From positions 5,519,754 to 5,583,753 of the forward strand of contig OX422191.1 of NCBI GenBank assembly GCA_949130485.1: 64,000 nt of DNA, in the 5' to 3' direction. Position 1 is the stretch's first letter. Each line of letters starts with the position of its first letter. The notes beneath the pieces were generated by a model. That model did not search any database. It worked only from the letters and a program-made list of their open reading frames with translations, and had not been told where the DNA came from. The position numbers and the translations under genes are program-made. Shown here piece by piece: positions 14,565 through 27,300 of this stretch. Source of the stretch: Agelas oroides. Its lineage: Eukaryota > Porifera > Demospongiae > Agelasida > Agelasidae.

Positions 14565-17008
14565 TCCACTGAGGTAAAAACTGCTTTCTCGATTGTCTGT
14601 GACACTTAAACAGGCCTGTACGTGCTTCTGAGTATCCCATCGGAGGTTAAAACGGCGTTATCATATCTTTCCGCACATAATCAGGTTTACATGAGCTTCA
14701 CAGGACCTCCACAGTGGTAAAAACTTCTTTCTCGACCGTCCCTGCCACTTAAACAGGCCTACACGTGCTTCATAGCACGCCCTCGGAAGTTAAAACGGCG
14801 TTATCAGGTCTTTTCAGCACATAAACAAGCTTGCACCAACCTCACAGGGCTTCCACAGAGGTAAAAACTGCTTTCTCGATTTTCTGTTACACTTAAACAG
14901 GCCTGTACGTGCTTCAGAGTATCACCTCGGAGGTTAAAACGGCGTTATCATGTCTTTCGGCACATAATCAGGCTTACATGAGCCTCACAGGACCTCCACA
15001 GTGGTAAAAACTGCTTTCTCGACCGTCCCTGGCACTTAAACAGGCCTATACGTGCTTCATAGCACGCACTAGGAGGTTAAAACGGCGTTCTCAGGTCTTT
15101 TCCGCACATAAACAGACTAGCACCAACATCACAGGGCATCCACAACAGTGCAAACTGCTTTCTCAATCGTCCCTGGCACTTAATCAGGCGTCCATGTGCT
15201 TCACAGCACCCCCTCCGAGGTTAAAACGGTGGTTTCAGGCCTTTCCCGCACATAAACAAGCTTGCACCAAACTCACAGGGCTTCCACAGCGGTAAAAACT
15301 GCTTTTTAGATCTTCTCTGCCACTTAAACAGGCCTGTACGTGCTTCACAGTACCCCATCGGAGGTTAAATCGGCGTTATCATGTCTTTTCCGCACATAAA
15401 CAGGCTTACATGAATCTCACAGGACCTCCACAGTGGTGCAAACTGCTTTCTCGACCGTCCTTGGCACTTAAACAGGCCTACACGTGCTTCATAGCACGCC
15501 CTCGGAGGTTAAAACGGCGTTATCAGGTCTTTTTAGCACATAAACAAGCTTGCACCAACTTCATAGGGCTTCCACAGAGGTAAAAACTGCTTTCTCGATA
15601 TTCTGTGACACTTGAACAGGCCTGTACGTGCTTCAGAGTACCCCCTCGGAGGTTAAAACGGCGTTATCAGGTCTTTTCCGCACATAAACAGATTTGCACC
15701 AACATCACAGGGCATCGACAACAGTGCAAACTGCTTCTCGATCGTCCCTGGCACTTAATCAGGCGTCCATGTGCTTCACAGCACCCCCTCCGAGGTTAAA
15801 ACGGTGGTATCAGGACTTTCCCGCACATAAACAAGCTTGCACGAAACTCACAGGGCTTCCACAGTGGTAAAAACTGCTTTCTCGTTCTTCTCTGCCACTT
15901 AAACAGGCTTGTACGTGCTTCACAGTACCCCATCGGAGGTTAAAACGGCGTTATCATGTCTTTGCCGCACATAAACAGGCTTACATGAGCCTCACAGGAC
16001 CTCCACAGTGGGAAAAACTGCATTCTCCACCGTCCCTGGCACTTAAACAGGCCTACACGTGCTTCATAGCATCTCCTCGGAGGTTAAAACGGCATTATCA
16101 GGACTTTCTCGCACATAAACAGGCATGCACGGGCATCACAGGACTCCAACAGTGGTGAAAACTTCTTTCTCGACCGCCTACGGCTCTTAAACAGGCCTAC
16201 ACGTGCTTCATAGCACGCCCTCAGAGGCTAAAACGGCGTTATCAAGGTCTTTTCAGCACATAAACAAGCTTGCACCAACCTCACAGGGCTTCCACAGAGG
16301 TAAAAACTGCTTTCTCGATTTTCTGTCTACTCAAACAGGCCTGTACGTGCTTCACAGTACCCCATCGGATGCTAGAACGGCGTTATCATGTCTTTCCGCA
16401 CATAAACAGGCATACATGAGCCTCACAGGTCCTCCACAGTGGTAAAAACAGCTTTCTCGACCGTCCCTGGCACTTAAACATGCCTACACGTGCTTCACAG
16501 CACCCCCTCCGTGGTTTAAACGGTGGTATCAGGTCTTTCCCGCTCATAAACAAGCTTGCACCAAACTCACAGGGCTTCCACAGAGGTAAAAACTGCTTTT
16601 TCAACCTTCACTGTCAAATAAACAGGCCTGTACGTGCTTCACAGTACCCCATCGTAGGTTAAATCGGCGTTATCATGTCATTTCCGCATATAAACAGGCT
16701 TACATGAGCCTCACACCACCACCACAGTGGTATAAACTGCTTTCTCGACCGTCCTTGGCACTTAAACAGGCCTACACGTGCTTCACAGCATCTCCTCGGA
16801 GGTTAAAACGGCGTTATCTGGACTTTCTCGCACATATGCAGGCATGCACGAGCATCACAGGACTTCAGCAGTGGTGAAAACTTCTTTCTCGATCGTCTAT
16901 GGCTCTTAAACAGGCCTACACGTGCTTCAAAGCACGCCCTTGGAGGTTAAAACGGCGTTATCTGGTCTTTTCAGCACATAAACAAGCTTGCACCAACCTC
17001 ACAGGGCT
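14565..17008. repeat. 2444-bp tandem duplication, second copy
   Basis: Second copy of 12121-14564, essentially identical by eye. After about 17008 the sequence rejoins the version seen after 2480. Confidence 0.92.
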
Positions 17009-20000
17009 TCCACAGAGGTAAAAACTGCTTTTTCGACCTTCTCTGCCACTTAAACAGGCCTGTACGTGCTTCACATTACACCATCGGAGGTTAAATGGGC
17101 GTTATCATGTCTTTTCCGGACATAAACAGCCTTACATGAGCCTCACAGCACCTCCACAGTGGTATAAACTGCTTTCTCGACCGTCCTTGGCACTTAAACA
17201 GGCCTACACGTGATTCATTGCATCTCCTCGGAGGTTAAAACGGCATTATCTGGTCTTTCTCGCAAATATGCAGGCATGCACGAGCATCACAGGACTTCAG
17301 CAGTGGTGAAAACTTCTTTCTCGATCGTCTACGGCTCTTAAACAGGCCTACACGTGCTTCATAGCACGCCCTCGGAGGTTAAAATGGCGTTATCAGGTCT
17401 TTTCAGCACATAAACAAGCTTGCACCAACCTCACAGGGCTTCCACAGTGGTCAAAACTGCTTTCTCGACCTTCTCTGCCACTTAAACAGGCTTGTACGTG
17501 CTTCACAGTACCCCATCGGAGGTTAAATCGGCGTTATCATGTCTTTTCCGCACAAACAGGCTTACAAGAGCCTCACAGCACCTCCACAGTGGTATAAACT
17601 GCTTTCTCGACCGTCCCTGGCACTGAAACAGGCCTACACGTGCTTGATAGCATCTCCTCGGAGGTTAAAACGGCATTATCTGGTCTTTCTCGCACATATG
17701 CAGGGATGCACGAGCATCACAGGACTTCAACAGTGGTGAAAATTTCTTTCTCGATCGTCGACGGCTCTTAAACAGGCCTACACATGCTTCATAGCACGCC
17801 CTAGGAGGTTCAAACGGCGTTATCATGTCTTTCTCGCAAATAAACAGGCATGCACGAGCATCACAGGACTTCAACAGAGGTGAAAACTGCTTTCTCGATC
17901 GTCTATGGCTCTTAAACAGGCCTACACGTGCTTCATAGCACGCCCTCGGAGGTTAAAACGGCGTTATCAGCTCTTTTCCGCACATAAACACGCTTGCACT
18001 AACCTCAAAGGGCTTCCACAGTGGTGAAAACTGATTTCTCGATCGTCCCTGGCACTTAAACCTACCTGCACATGCTTCACAGTACCCCCTCGGAGGTTAA
18101 AACGGCGTTATCAGGTCTTTCTCGCACATAAACAGGCTTGAAGGAGCATCACAGGGCTTCAACAGTGGTGAAAACTGCTTTCTCGATCGCCTATGGGAAC
18201 TAAACAGGCCTACACTATTTTCATAGTACGACCTCGGAGGTTAAAATCGGCGTTATCAGGTCTTTTCCGCACACAAACAGGCTTGCACTAACCTCACAGG
18301 GTCTCCACAGTCGTGAAAACTGCTTTCTCGATCTTCTCTGCTACTTAAAGCAGCCTGTACGTGCTTCACAGCACCTCCTCGGAGGTTAAAACGGCGTTAT
18401 CATGTCTTTTCAGCACATAAACAAGCTTGCACCAACCTCACAGGGCTTCACCAGAGGTAAAAACTGCTTTTTCGATCTTCTCTGCCACTTAAACAGGCCT
18501 GTACGTACTTCACAGTACCCCATCGGAGGTTAAATCGGCGTTATCATGTCTTTTCCGCACATAAACAGGCTTACATGAGCCTCACAGGACCACCACAGTG
18601 GAGAAAACTGCTTTCTCGACCGTCCCTGGCACGTAAACAGGCCTACACGTGGTTCAAAGCATCTCCTCGGAGGTTAAAACGGCGTTATCAGGTCATTCTC
18701 ACACATAAACAGGCATGCACGAGCATCACAGGACTTCAACAGTGGTGAAAACTGCTTTCTCGATCGTCTATGGCTCTTAAACAGGCCTACACGTGCTTCA
18801 CAGCACCTACTCAAACGATAAAACGGCGTTATCAGGTCTTTTCAGCACATAAACAAGCTTACACCAACCTCACAGGGCTTCCACAGAGGTAAAAACTGCT
18901 TTCTCGATTTTCTCTTCCACTTAAACAGGCCTGTACGTGCTTCACAGTACCCCATCGGAGGTTAAATCGGCGTTTTCATGTCTTTTCCGCACATAAACAG
19001 GCTTAAATGAGCCTCACAGGACTTCAACAGTTGGGAAAACTGCTTTCTCGATCGTCGATTGGTCCTAAACAGGCCTACACGTGCTTCATAGCACGACCAC
19101 GGAGGTTAAAATCGGCGTTGCCAGGTCTTTTCCGCACATAAACAGGCTTGCACTAACCTCACAGGGCCTCCACAGTGGTGAAAACTGCTTTCTCGATTTT
19201 GTCTGCCATTTAAAGAGGCCTGTACGTGCTTCACAGCACCTCCTCGGAGGTTAAAACGGCGTTATCAAGTCTTTTCCGCACATAAACAGGCTTACACGAG
19301 CCTCACAGGACCTCCACAGTGGTAAAAACTGCTTTCTCCACCGTCTCTGGCACTTAATCAGGCGTCCATGTGCTTCACAGCTCCCCCTCCTAGATTAAAA
19401 CGGTGGTATCAGGCCTTTACCCCACATAAACAAGCTTGCACCAAACTCACAGGGCTTCCCCAGCGGTCAAAACTGCATCCTCGATCTTCTCTGCCACTTA
19501 AACAGGCTTGTACGTGCTTCACAGTACCCCATCTGAGGTTAAAACGGCGTTATCATGTTTTTTCCGCACATAAACAGGCTTACATGAGCCTCACACGACC
19601 TCCACAGTGGGAAAAACTGCTTTCTCGACAGTCTCTGGTACTTAAACAGGCCTACATGTGCTTCGAAGCATCTCCTCGGAGGTTAAAACGGCATTATCAG
19701 GTCTTTCTCGCACATAAACAGGCATGCACGAGCATCACAGCACTTCAACAGTGGTGAAAACTTCTTTCTCGACCGTCTACGGCTCTTAAACAGGCCTACA
19801 CGCGCTTCATAGCACGCCCTCGGAGGTTAAAACGGCGTTATCAGGTCTTCTCAGCACATAAACAAGCTTGCACCAACCTCACAGGGCTTCAACAGAGGTA
19901 AAAACTGCTTTCTCGATTTTCTGTGCTATTTAAACAGGCCTGTACGTGCTTCACAGTACCCCATTGGAGGTTAGAACGGCGTTATCATGTGTTTCCGCAC

Positions 20001-20809
20001 TTAAACAGGCTTACATGAGCCTCACAGGTCCTCAACAGTGGTAAAAACTGCCTTCTCGACCGTCCCTGTCACTTACACAGGCCTATACGTGCTTCACAGC
20101 ACCCCCTCCGTGGTTAAAACGGTGGTATCAGGCAATTCCCGCTCATAAACAAGCTTGCACCAAACTCAGAGGGCTTCCACAGCGGTCAAAAACTGCTTTC
20201 TCGACCTTCTCTGCCACTTAAAATGGCTTGTACGTGCTTCACAGTACCCCATCGGAGGTTAAATCGGCGTTATCATGTCTTTTCGGCACATAAACAGGCT
20301 TACATGAGCCTCACATCACCTCCACAGTGGTATAAACTGCTTTCTCGACCGTCCCTGGCACTTAAACAGGCCTACACGTGCTTCATAGCATCTCCTCGGA
20401 GGTTAAAACGGCGTTATCTGGTCTTTCTCGAACATATGCAGGGATTCACGAGCATCACAGGACTTCAACAGTAGTGAAAACTTCTTTCTCGATCGTCTAC
20501 TGCTCTTAAACAGGCCTACACCAGCTTCATAGCACGCCCTCGGAGGTTAAAACGGCGTTATCAGGTCTTTTCAGCACATAAACAAGCTTGCACCAAACTC
20601 ACAGGGCTTCCACAGAGGTAAAAACAGCTTTCTCGATTTTCTGTGACACTTAAACAGGCCTGTACGTACTTCACAGTACCCCATCGGAGGCTAAATCGGC
20701 ATTAACATGTCTTTTCCGCACATAAACAGGCTTACATGAGCCTCACAGCACCTCCACAGTGGTATAAACTGCTTTCTCGACCGTCCCTGGCACTTAAACA
20801 GGCCTACAC
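16596..20809. repeat. Copy of satellite segment 2070-6285
   Basis: Matches 2070 to about 6285 at an offset of 14526. The offset becomes 14524 after a 2-bp deletion at about 17550 (cacaaacagg instead of cacataaacagg). It contains the type III trimer block and, from 19279, a third copy of the sequence that starts the window. Confidence 0.9.
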
Positions 20810-21324
20810 ATGCTTCATAGCATCTCCTCGGAGGTTAAAACGGCGTTATCTGGTCTTTCTCACACATATGCAGGCATGCACGAGCATCACAGGACTTCAA
20901 CAGTAGTGAAAACTTCTTTCTCGATCGTCTACTGCTCTTAAACAGGCCTACACCAGCTTCATAGCACGCCCTCGGAGGTTAAAACGGCGTTATCAGGTCT
21001 TTTCAGCACATAAACAAGCTTGCACCAAACTCACAGGGCTTCCACAGAGGTAAAAACAGCTTTCTCGATTTTCTGTGACACTTAAACAGGCCTGTACGTA
21101 CTTCACAGTACCCCATCGGAGGCTAAATCGGCATTAACATGTCTTTTCCGCACATAAACAGGCTTACATGAGCCTCACAGCACCTCCACAGTGGTATAAA
21201 CTGCTTTCTCGACCGTCCCTGGCACTTAAACAGGCCTACACATGCTTCATAGCATCTCCTCGGAGGTTAAAACGGCGTTATCTGGTCTTTCTCACACATA
21301 TGCAGGCATGCACGAGCATCACAG
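20461..21324. repeat. Exact tandem duplication of one 432-bp trimer
   Basis: 20461-20892 is repeated at 20893-21324 at an offset of exactly 432 (three monomers). Both start with gacttcaacagtagtg and contain cctacaccagcttc and ggaggctaaatcgg. It shows that the trimer is a unit of exchange. Confidence 0.88.
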
Positions 21325-24300
21325 GACTTCAACAGTGGTGAAAACTTCTTTCTCGATCTTGTACGGCTCTTAAACGGGCCTACACGTGCTTCATAGCACG
21401 CCCTCGGTGGTTAAAACGGCGTTATCAAGTCTTTTCAGCACATAAACAAGCTTGCACCAACATCACAGGGCATCCACAACAGTGCAAACTGCTTTCTCGA
21501 TCATTCCTGGCACTTAATCAGGTGTCCATGTGCTTCACAGCACCCCCTCCGAGGTTAAAACGGTGGTATCAGGCATTTCCCGCACATAACCAAGCTTGCA
21601 CCAAACTAACAGGCTTCCACAGAGGTTAAAACTGCTTTTTCGATCTACTCTGCCACTTAAACAGGCCTGTACGTGCTTCACAGTACCCCATCGGAGGTTA
21701 AATGGGAGTTATCATGTCTTTTCCGCACATAAACAGCCTTACATGAGCCTCACAGCACCCCTACAGTGGTATAAACTGCTTTCTCGACCGTCCCTGGCAC
21801 TTAAACAGGCCTAAACGTGCTTCATAGCACGCCCTCGGAGGTTAAAACGGCGTTATCAGGTCTTTTCAGCACATAAACAAGCTTGCACCAACCTCACAGG
21901 GCTTCCACAGAGGTAAAAACTGCTTTCTCGATCATCCCTGGCACTTAATCAGGCGTTCATGTGCTTCACAGCACACCCTCCGAGGTTACAACGGTGGTAT
22001 CAGACATTTCCCGCACATAAAAAAGCTTGCATCAAAATCACAGTGCTTCCACAGCGGTAAAAACTGCTTTCTCGTTCTTCTCTGCCACTTAAACAGGCTT
22101 GTACGTGCTTCACAGTACACTATCGGAGGTTAAAACGGCGTTATCATGTCTTTTCCACACATAAACAGGCTTACATGAGCCTCACAGGATCTCCACAGTG
22201 GGAAAAACTGCTTTCTCGACCGTCCCTGGCACTTAAACAGGCCTACACGTGCTTCGAAGCATCTCCTCGGAGGTTAAAACGGTGGTATCAGGCTTTTCCC
22301 GCTCATAAACAAGCTCGCACCAAACTCACAGGGTTTCCTCAGCGGTCAAACCTGCTTTCTCGACTTTCTCTGCCACTTAAACAGGCTTGTAAGTGCTTCA
22401 CAGTACCCAATCGGAGGTTAAATCGGCGTTATAAAGTCTTTTCCGCACATAAACAGGCTTACATGAGCATCACAGCACCTCCACAGTGGTATAAACTGCT
22501 TTCTCGACCGTCCCTGGCACTTAAACAGGCCAATACATGCTTCATAGCATCTCCTCGGAGGTTAAAACGGCGTTATCTGGTCTTTCTCGCACATATGCAG
22601 GCATTCACGAGCATCACAGGACTTCAACAGTGGTGAAAACTTCTTTCTCGATCTTGTACGGCCCTTAAACGGGCCTACACGTGCTTCAAAGCACGCCCTC
22701 GGTGGTTAAAACGGCGTTATCAGGTCTTTTCAGCACATAAACAAGCTTGCACCAACATCACAGGGCATCCACAACAGCGCAAACTGCTTTCTCGATCATT
22801 CCTGGCACTTAATCAGGCGTCCATGTTCTTCACAGCACCCCCTCCGAGGTTAAAACGGTGGTATCAGGCCGTTGCCGCACATAAACAAGCTTGCACCAAA
22901 CTCACAGGGCTTCCACAGTGGTAAAAACTGCTTTTTCGATCTTCTCTGCCACTTAAACAGGCCTGTACGTGCTTCACAGTACCCCATCGGAGGTTAAATC
23001 GGCGTTATCATGTCTTTACCGCACATAAACAGGCTTACATGAGCCTCACAGCACCTCCACAGTGGAATAAACTGCTTTCTCGACCGTCCCTGGCACTTAA
23101 ACAGGCCTTCACGTGCTTCATATGATATCCTCGGAGGTGTAAACAGCGTTATCTGGTCTTTCTCGCACATATGCAGGCTTGCACGAGCATCACAGGATTT
23201 CAACAGTGGTGAAAACTTCTTTCTCGATCGTCTACGGTTCTTAACCAGGCCTGTACGTGCTTCATAGCACGCCCTCGGAGGTTAAAACGGCGTTATCAGG
23301 TCTTTTCAGCACATAAACAAGCTTGCACCAACCTCACAGGGCTTCCACAGAGGTAAAAACTGCTTTCTCGATTTTCTGTGACACTTAAACAGGCCTGTAC
23401 GTGCTTCAGAGTACTCCATCGGAGGTGAAAACGGCGTTATCATGTCTTTCCGCACATAATCAGGCTTACATCAGCCTCACAGGACCTACACAGTGGTAAA
23501 AACTGCTTTCTCGACCGTCCCTGGCACTTAAACATGCCTACATGTACTTCAAAGCATCTCCTCGGAGGTGAAAATGGCTTAATAAGGTCTTTCTCGCACA
23601 TAAACCGGGATGCACGAGCATCACAGGACTTCAACAGTGGTGAAAACAGCTTTCTCGATCGTCTATGGCACTTAAACAGGCCTACACGTGCTTCAAAGCA
23701 TCTCCTCGGAGGTTAAAACGGCGTTATCAGGTCTTTCTCGCACATAAACAGGCATGCACGAGAAACACAGGACTTCAACAGAGGTGAAAACTGCTTTCTC
23801 AATAGTCTATGGCTCCTAAACAGGCCTAAACGTGCTTCATAGCACGCCCTCGGAGGTTAAAACGGCGTTATTAGCTCTTTTCCGCACATAAACAGGCTTG
23901 CACTAACTTCACAGGGCTTCCACAGTGGTGAAAACTGCTTTCTCCATCGTCCCTGGCACTTAAACCTACCTGCACATGCTTCACAGTACCCCCTCGGAGG
24001 TTACAACGGCGTTATCAGGTCTTTCTCGCACATAAACAGGCTTGAAGGAGCATCACAGGGCTTCAACAGTGGTGAAAACTGCTTTCTCGATCGCCTATGG
24101 GAACTAAACAGGCCTACACTTGTTTCATAGGACGACCTCGGAGGTTAAAATCGGCGTTATCAGGTCTTTTCCGCACACAAACAGGCTTGCACTAACCTCA
24201 CAGGGTCTCCACAGTCGTGAAAACTGCTTTCTCGATCTTCTCTGCTACTTAAAGCAGCCTGTACGTGCTTCACAGCACCTCCTCGGAGGTTAAAACGGCG

Positions 24301-27300
24301 TTATCATGTCTTTTCAGCACATAAACAAGCTTGCACCAACCTCACAGGGCTTCACCAGAGGTAAAAACTGCTTTCTCGATCTTCTCTGCCACTTAAACAG
24401 GCCTGTACGTACTTCACAGTACCACATCGGAGGTTAAATCGGCGTTATCATGTCTTTTCCGCACATAAACAGGCTTACATGAGCCTCACAGGACCACCAC
24501 AGTGGAGAAAATTGCTTTCTCGACCGTCCCTGGCACGTAAACAGGCCTAAACGTGGTTCAAAGCATCTCCTCGGAGGTTAAAACGGCGTTATCAGGTCAT
24601 TCTCACACATAAACAGGCATGCACGAGCATCACAAGACTTCAACAGTGGTGAAAACTGCTTTCTCGATCCTCTATGGCTCTTAAACAGGCCTACACGTGC
24701 TTCACAGCACCTACTCAAACGATAAAACGGCGTTATCAGGTCTTTTCAGCACATAAACAAGCTTACACCAACCTCACAGGGCTTCCACAGAGGTAAAAAC
24801 TGCTTTCTAGATTTTCACTTCCACTTAAACAGGCCTGTACGTGCTTCACAGTACACAATCGGAGGTTAAATCGGCGTTTTCATGTCTTTTCCGCACATAA
24901 ACAGGCTTACATGAGCCTCACAGGACCTCCACAGTGGGAAAAACTGCTTTCTCGACCGTCCCTGGCACTAAAACAGGCCTACACGTGCTTCGAAGCATCT
25001 CCACGGAGGTTAAAACGGCATTATCTGGTCTTTCTCGCACATAAACAGGCATGCACGAGCATCACAGCACTTCAACAGTGGTGAAAACTTTTTTCTCGAC
25101 CGTCTACGGCTCTTAAACAGGCCTACACGCGCTTCATAGCACGCCCTGGGAGGTTAAAACGGCGTTATCAGGTCTTTTCAGCACATAAACAAGCTTGCAC
25201 CAACCTCACAGGGATTCAACAGAGGTAAAAACTGTTTTCTCCATTTTCTGTGCTACTTAAACAGGCCTGAACGTGCTTCAAAGTACCCCATCGGAGGTTA
25301 GAACGGCGTTATCATTTGTTTCCGAACATAAACAGGCTTACATGAGCCTCACAGGTCCTCCACAGTGGTAAAAACTGCTTTCTCGACCGTCCCTGGCACT
25401 TAAACAGGCCTACACGTGCTTCACAGGAACCCCTCCGTGGTTAAAACGGTGGAATCAGGCCTTTCCCGCTCATAAACAAGCTTGCACCAAACTCCCAGCG
25501 CTTCCACAGCGGTCAAACTGCTTTCTCGTCCTTCTCTTCCTCTTAAACAGGCTTGTACGTGCTTCACAGTACCTCATGGGAGGTTAAATCGGCGTTATCA
25601 TGTCTTTTCCGCACATAAACAGGAGCCTCACATCACCTCCACAGTGGTATAAACTGCTTTCTCGACCGTCCCTGGCACTTCAACAGGCCTACACGTGCTT
25701 CATAGCATCTCCTCGGAGGTTAAAACGGCGTTATCTGGTCTTTCTCGCACATATGCAGGGATGCACGAGCATCACAGGTCTTCAGCAGTGGTGAAAACTT
25801 CTTTCTCGATCGTCTACGGCTCTTAAACAGGCCTACACATGCTTCATAGCACGCCCTCGGAGGTTAAAACGGCGTCATCAGGTCTTTTCAGCACATAAAC
25901 AAGCTTGCACCAACCTCACAGGGCTTCCACAGAGGTAAAAACTGCTTTCTCGATTTTCTGTGACACTTAAACAGGACTGTACGTGCTTCAGAGTACCCCA
26001 TCGGAGGTTAAAACGGCGTTATCATGTCTTTCCGCACATAATCAGGCTTACATGAGCCTCACAGGATCTACACAGTGGTAAAAACTGCTTTCTCGACCGT
26101 CCCTGGCACTTAAACAGGCCTTCACGTGCTTCAAAACATCTCCTCGGAGGTTAAAACGTCGTTATCAGGTCTTTCTAGCACATAAACAGGCATACACGAG
26201 CAACACAGGACTTCAACAGAGGTGAAAACTGCTTTCTCAATCGTCCATGGCTCTTAAACAGGCCTACACGTGCTTCATAGCACGCACTCGGAGGTTAAAA
26301 CGGCGTTATTAGCTCTTTTCCGCACATAAACAGGCTTGCACTAACCTCACAGGGCTTGCACAGTGGTGAAAAACTGCGTTCTCGATCGTCCCTGGCACTT
26401 AAACCTACCTGCACATGCTTCACAGTACCCCCTCGGAGGTTAAAACGGCGTTATCAGGTCTTTCTCGCACATAAACAGGCTTCCAGGAGTATCACAGGGC
26501 TTCAACAGTGGTGAAAACTGCTTTCAAGATCGCCTATGGGAACTAAACAGGCCTACACTTGTTTCATAGCACGACCTCGGAGGTTAAAATCGGCGTTATC
26601 AGGTCTTTTCCGCACACAAACAGGCTTGCACTAACCTCACAGGGCCTCCACAGTCGTGCAAACTGCTTTCTCGATCTTCTCTGCTACTTAAAGCAGCCTG
26701 TACGTGCTTCACAGCACCTCCTCGGAGGTTAAAACGGCGTTATCATGTCTTTTCAGCACATAAACAAGCTTGCACCAACCTCACAGGGCTTCACCAGAGG
26801 TAAAAACTGCTTTCTCGATCTTCTCTGCCACTTAAACAGGCCTGTACGTACTTCACAGTACCCCATCGGAGGTTAAATCGGCGTTATCATGTCTTTTCCG
26901 CACATAAACAGGCTTACATGAGCCTCACAGGACCACCACAGTGGAGAAAACTGCTTTCTCGACCGTCCCTGGCACGTAAACAGGCCTACACGTGGTTCAA
27001 AGCATCTCCTCGGAGGTTAAAACGGCGTTATCAGGTCATTCTCATACATAAACAGGCATGAACGAGCATCACAGGACTTCAACAGTGGTGAAAACTGCTT
27101 TCTCTATCGTCTATGGCTCTTAAACAGGCCTACACGTGCTTCACAGCACCTACTCAAAAGACAAAACGGCGTTATCAGGTCTTTTCAGCACATAAACAAG
27201 CTTACACCAACCTCACAGGGCTTCCACAGAGGTAAAAACTGCTTTCTCGATCTTCTCTTCCACTTAAACAGGCCTGTACGTGCTTCACAGTAACCCATCG

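Noticed and set aside
22175..22636. Satellite open frames of 60-153 codons on both strands, with repeated KQAYTCF / RRLKRRY-like peptides
   Set aside because: The 144-bp period equals 48 codons, so any frame without a stop in one monomer stays open across several. Stops appear wherever a monomer varies, there are no start contexts, and the same peptides recur in many positions and on the opposite strand.
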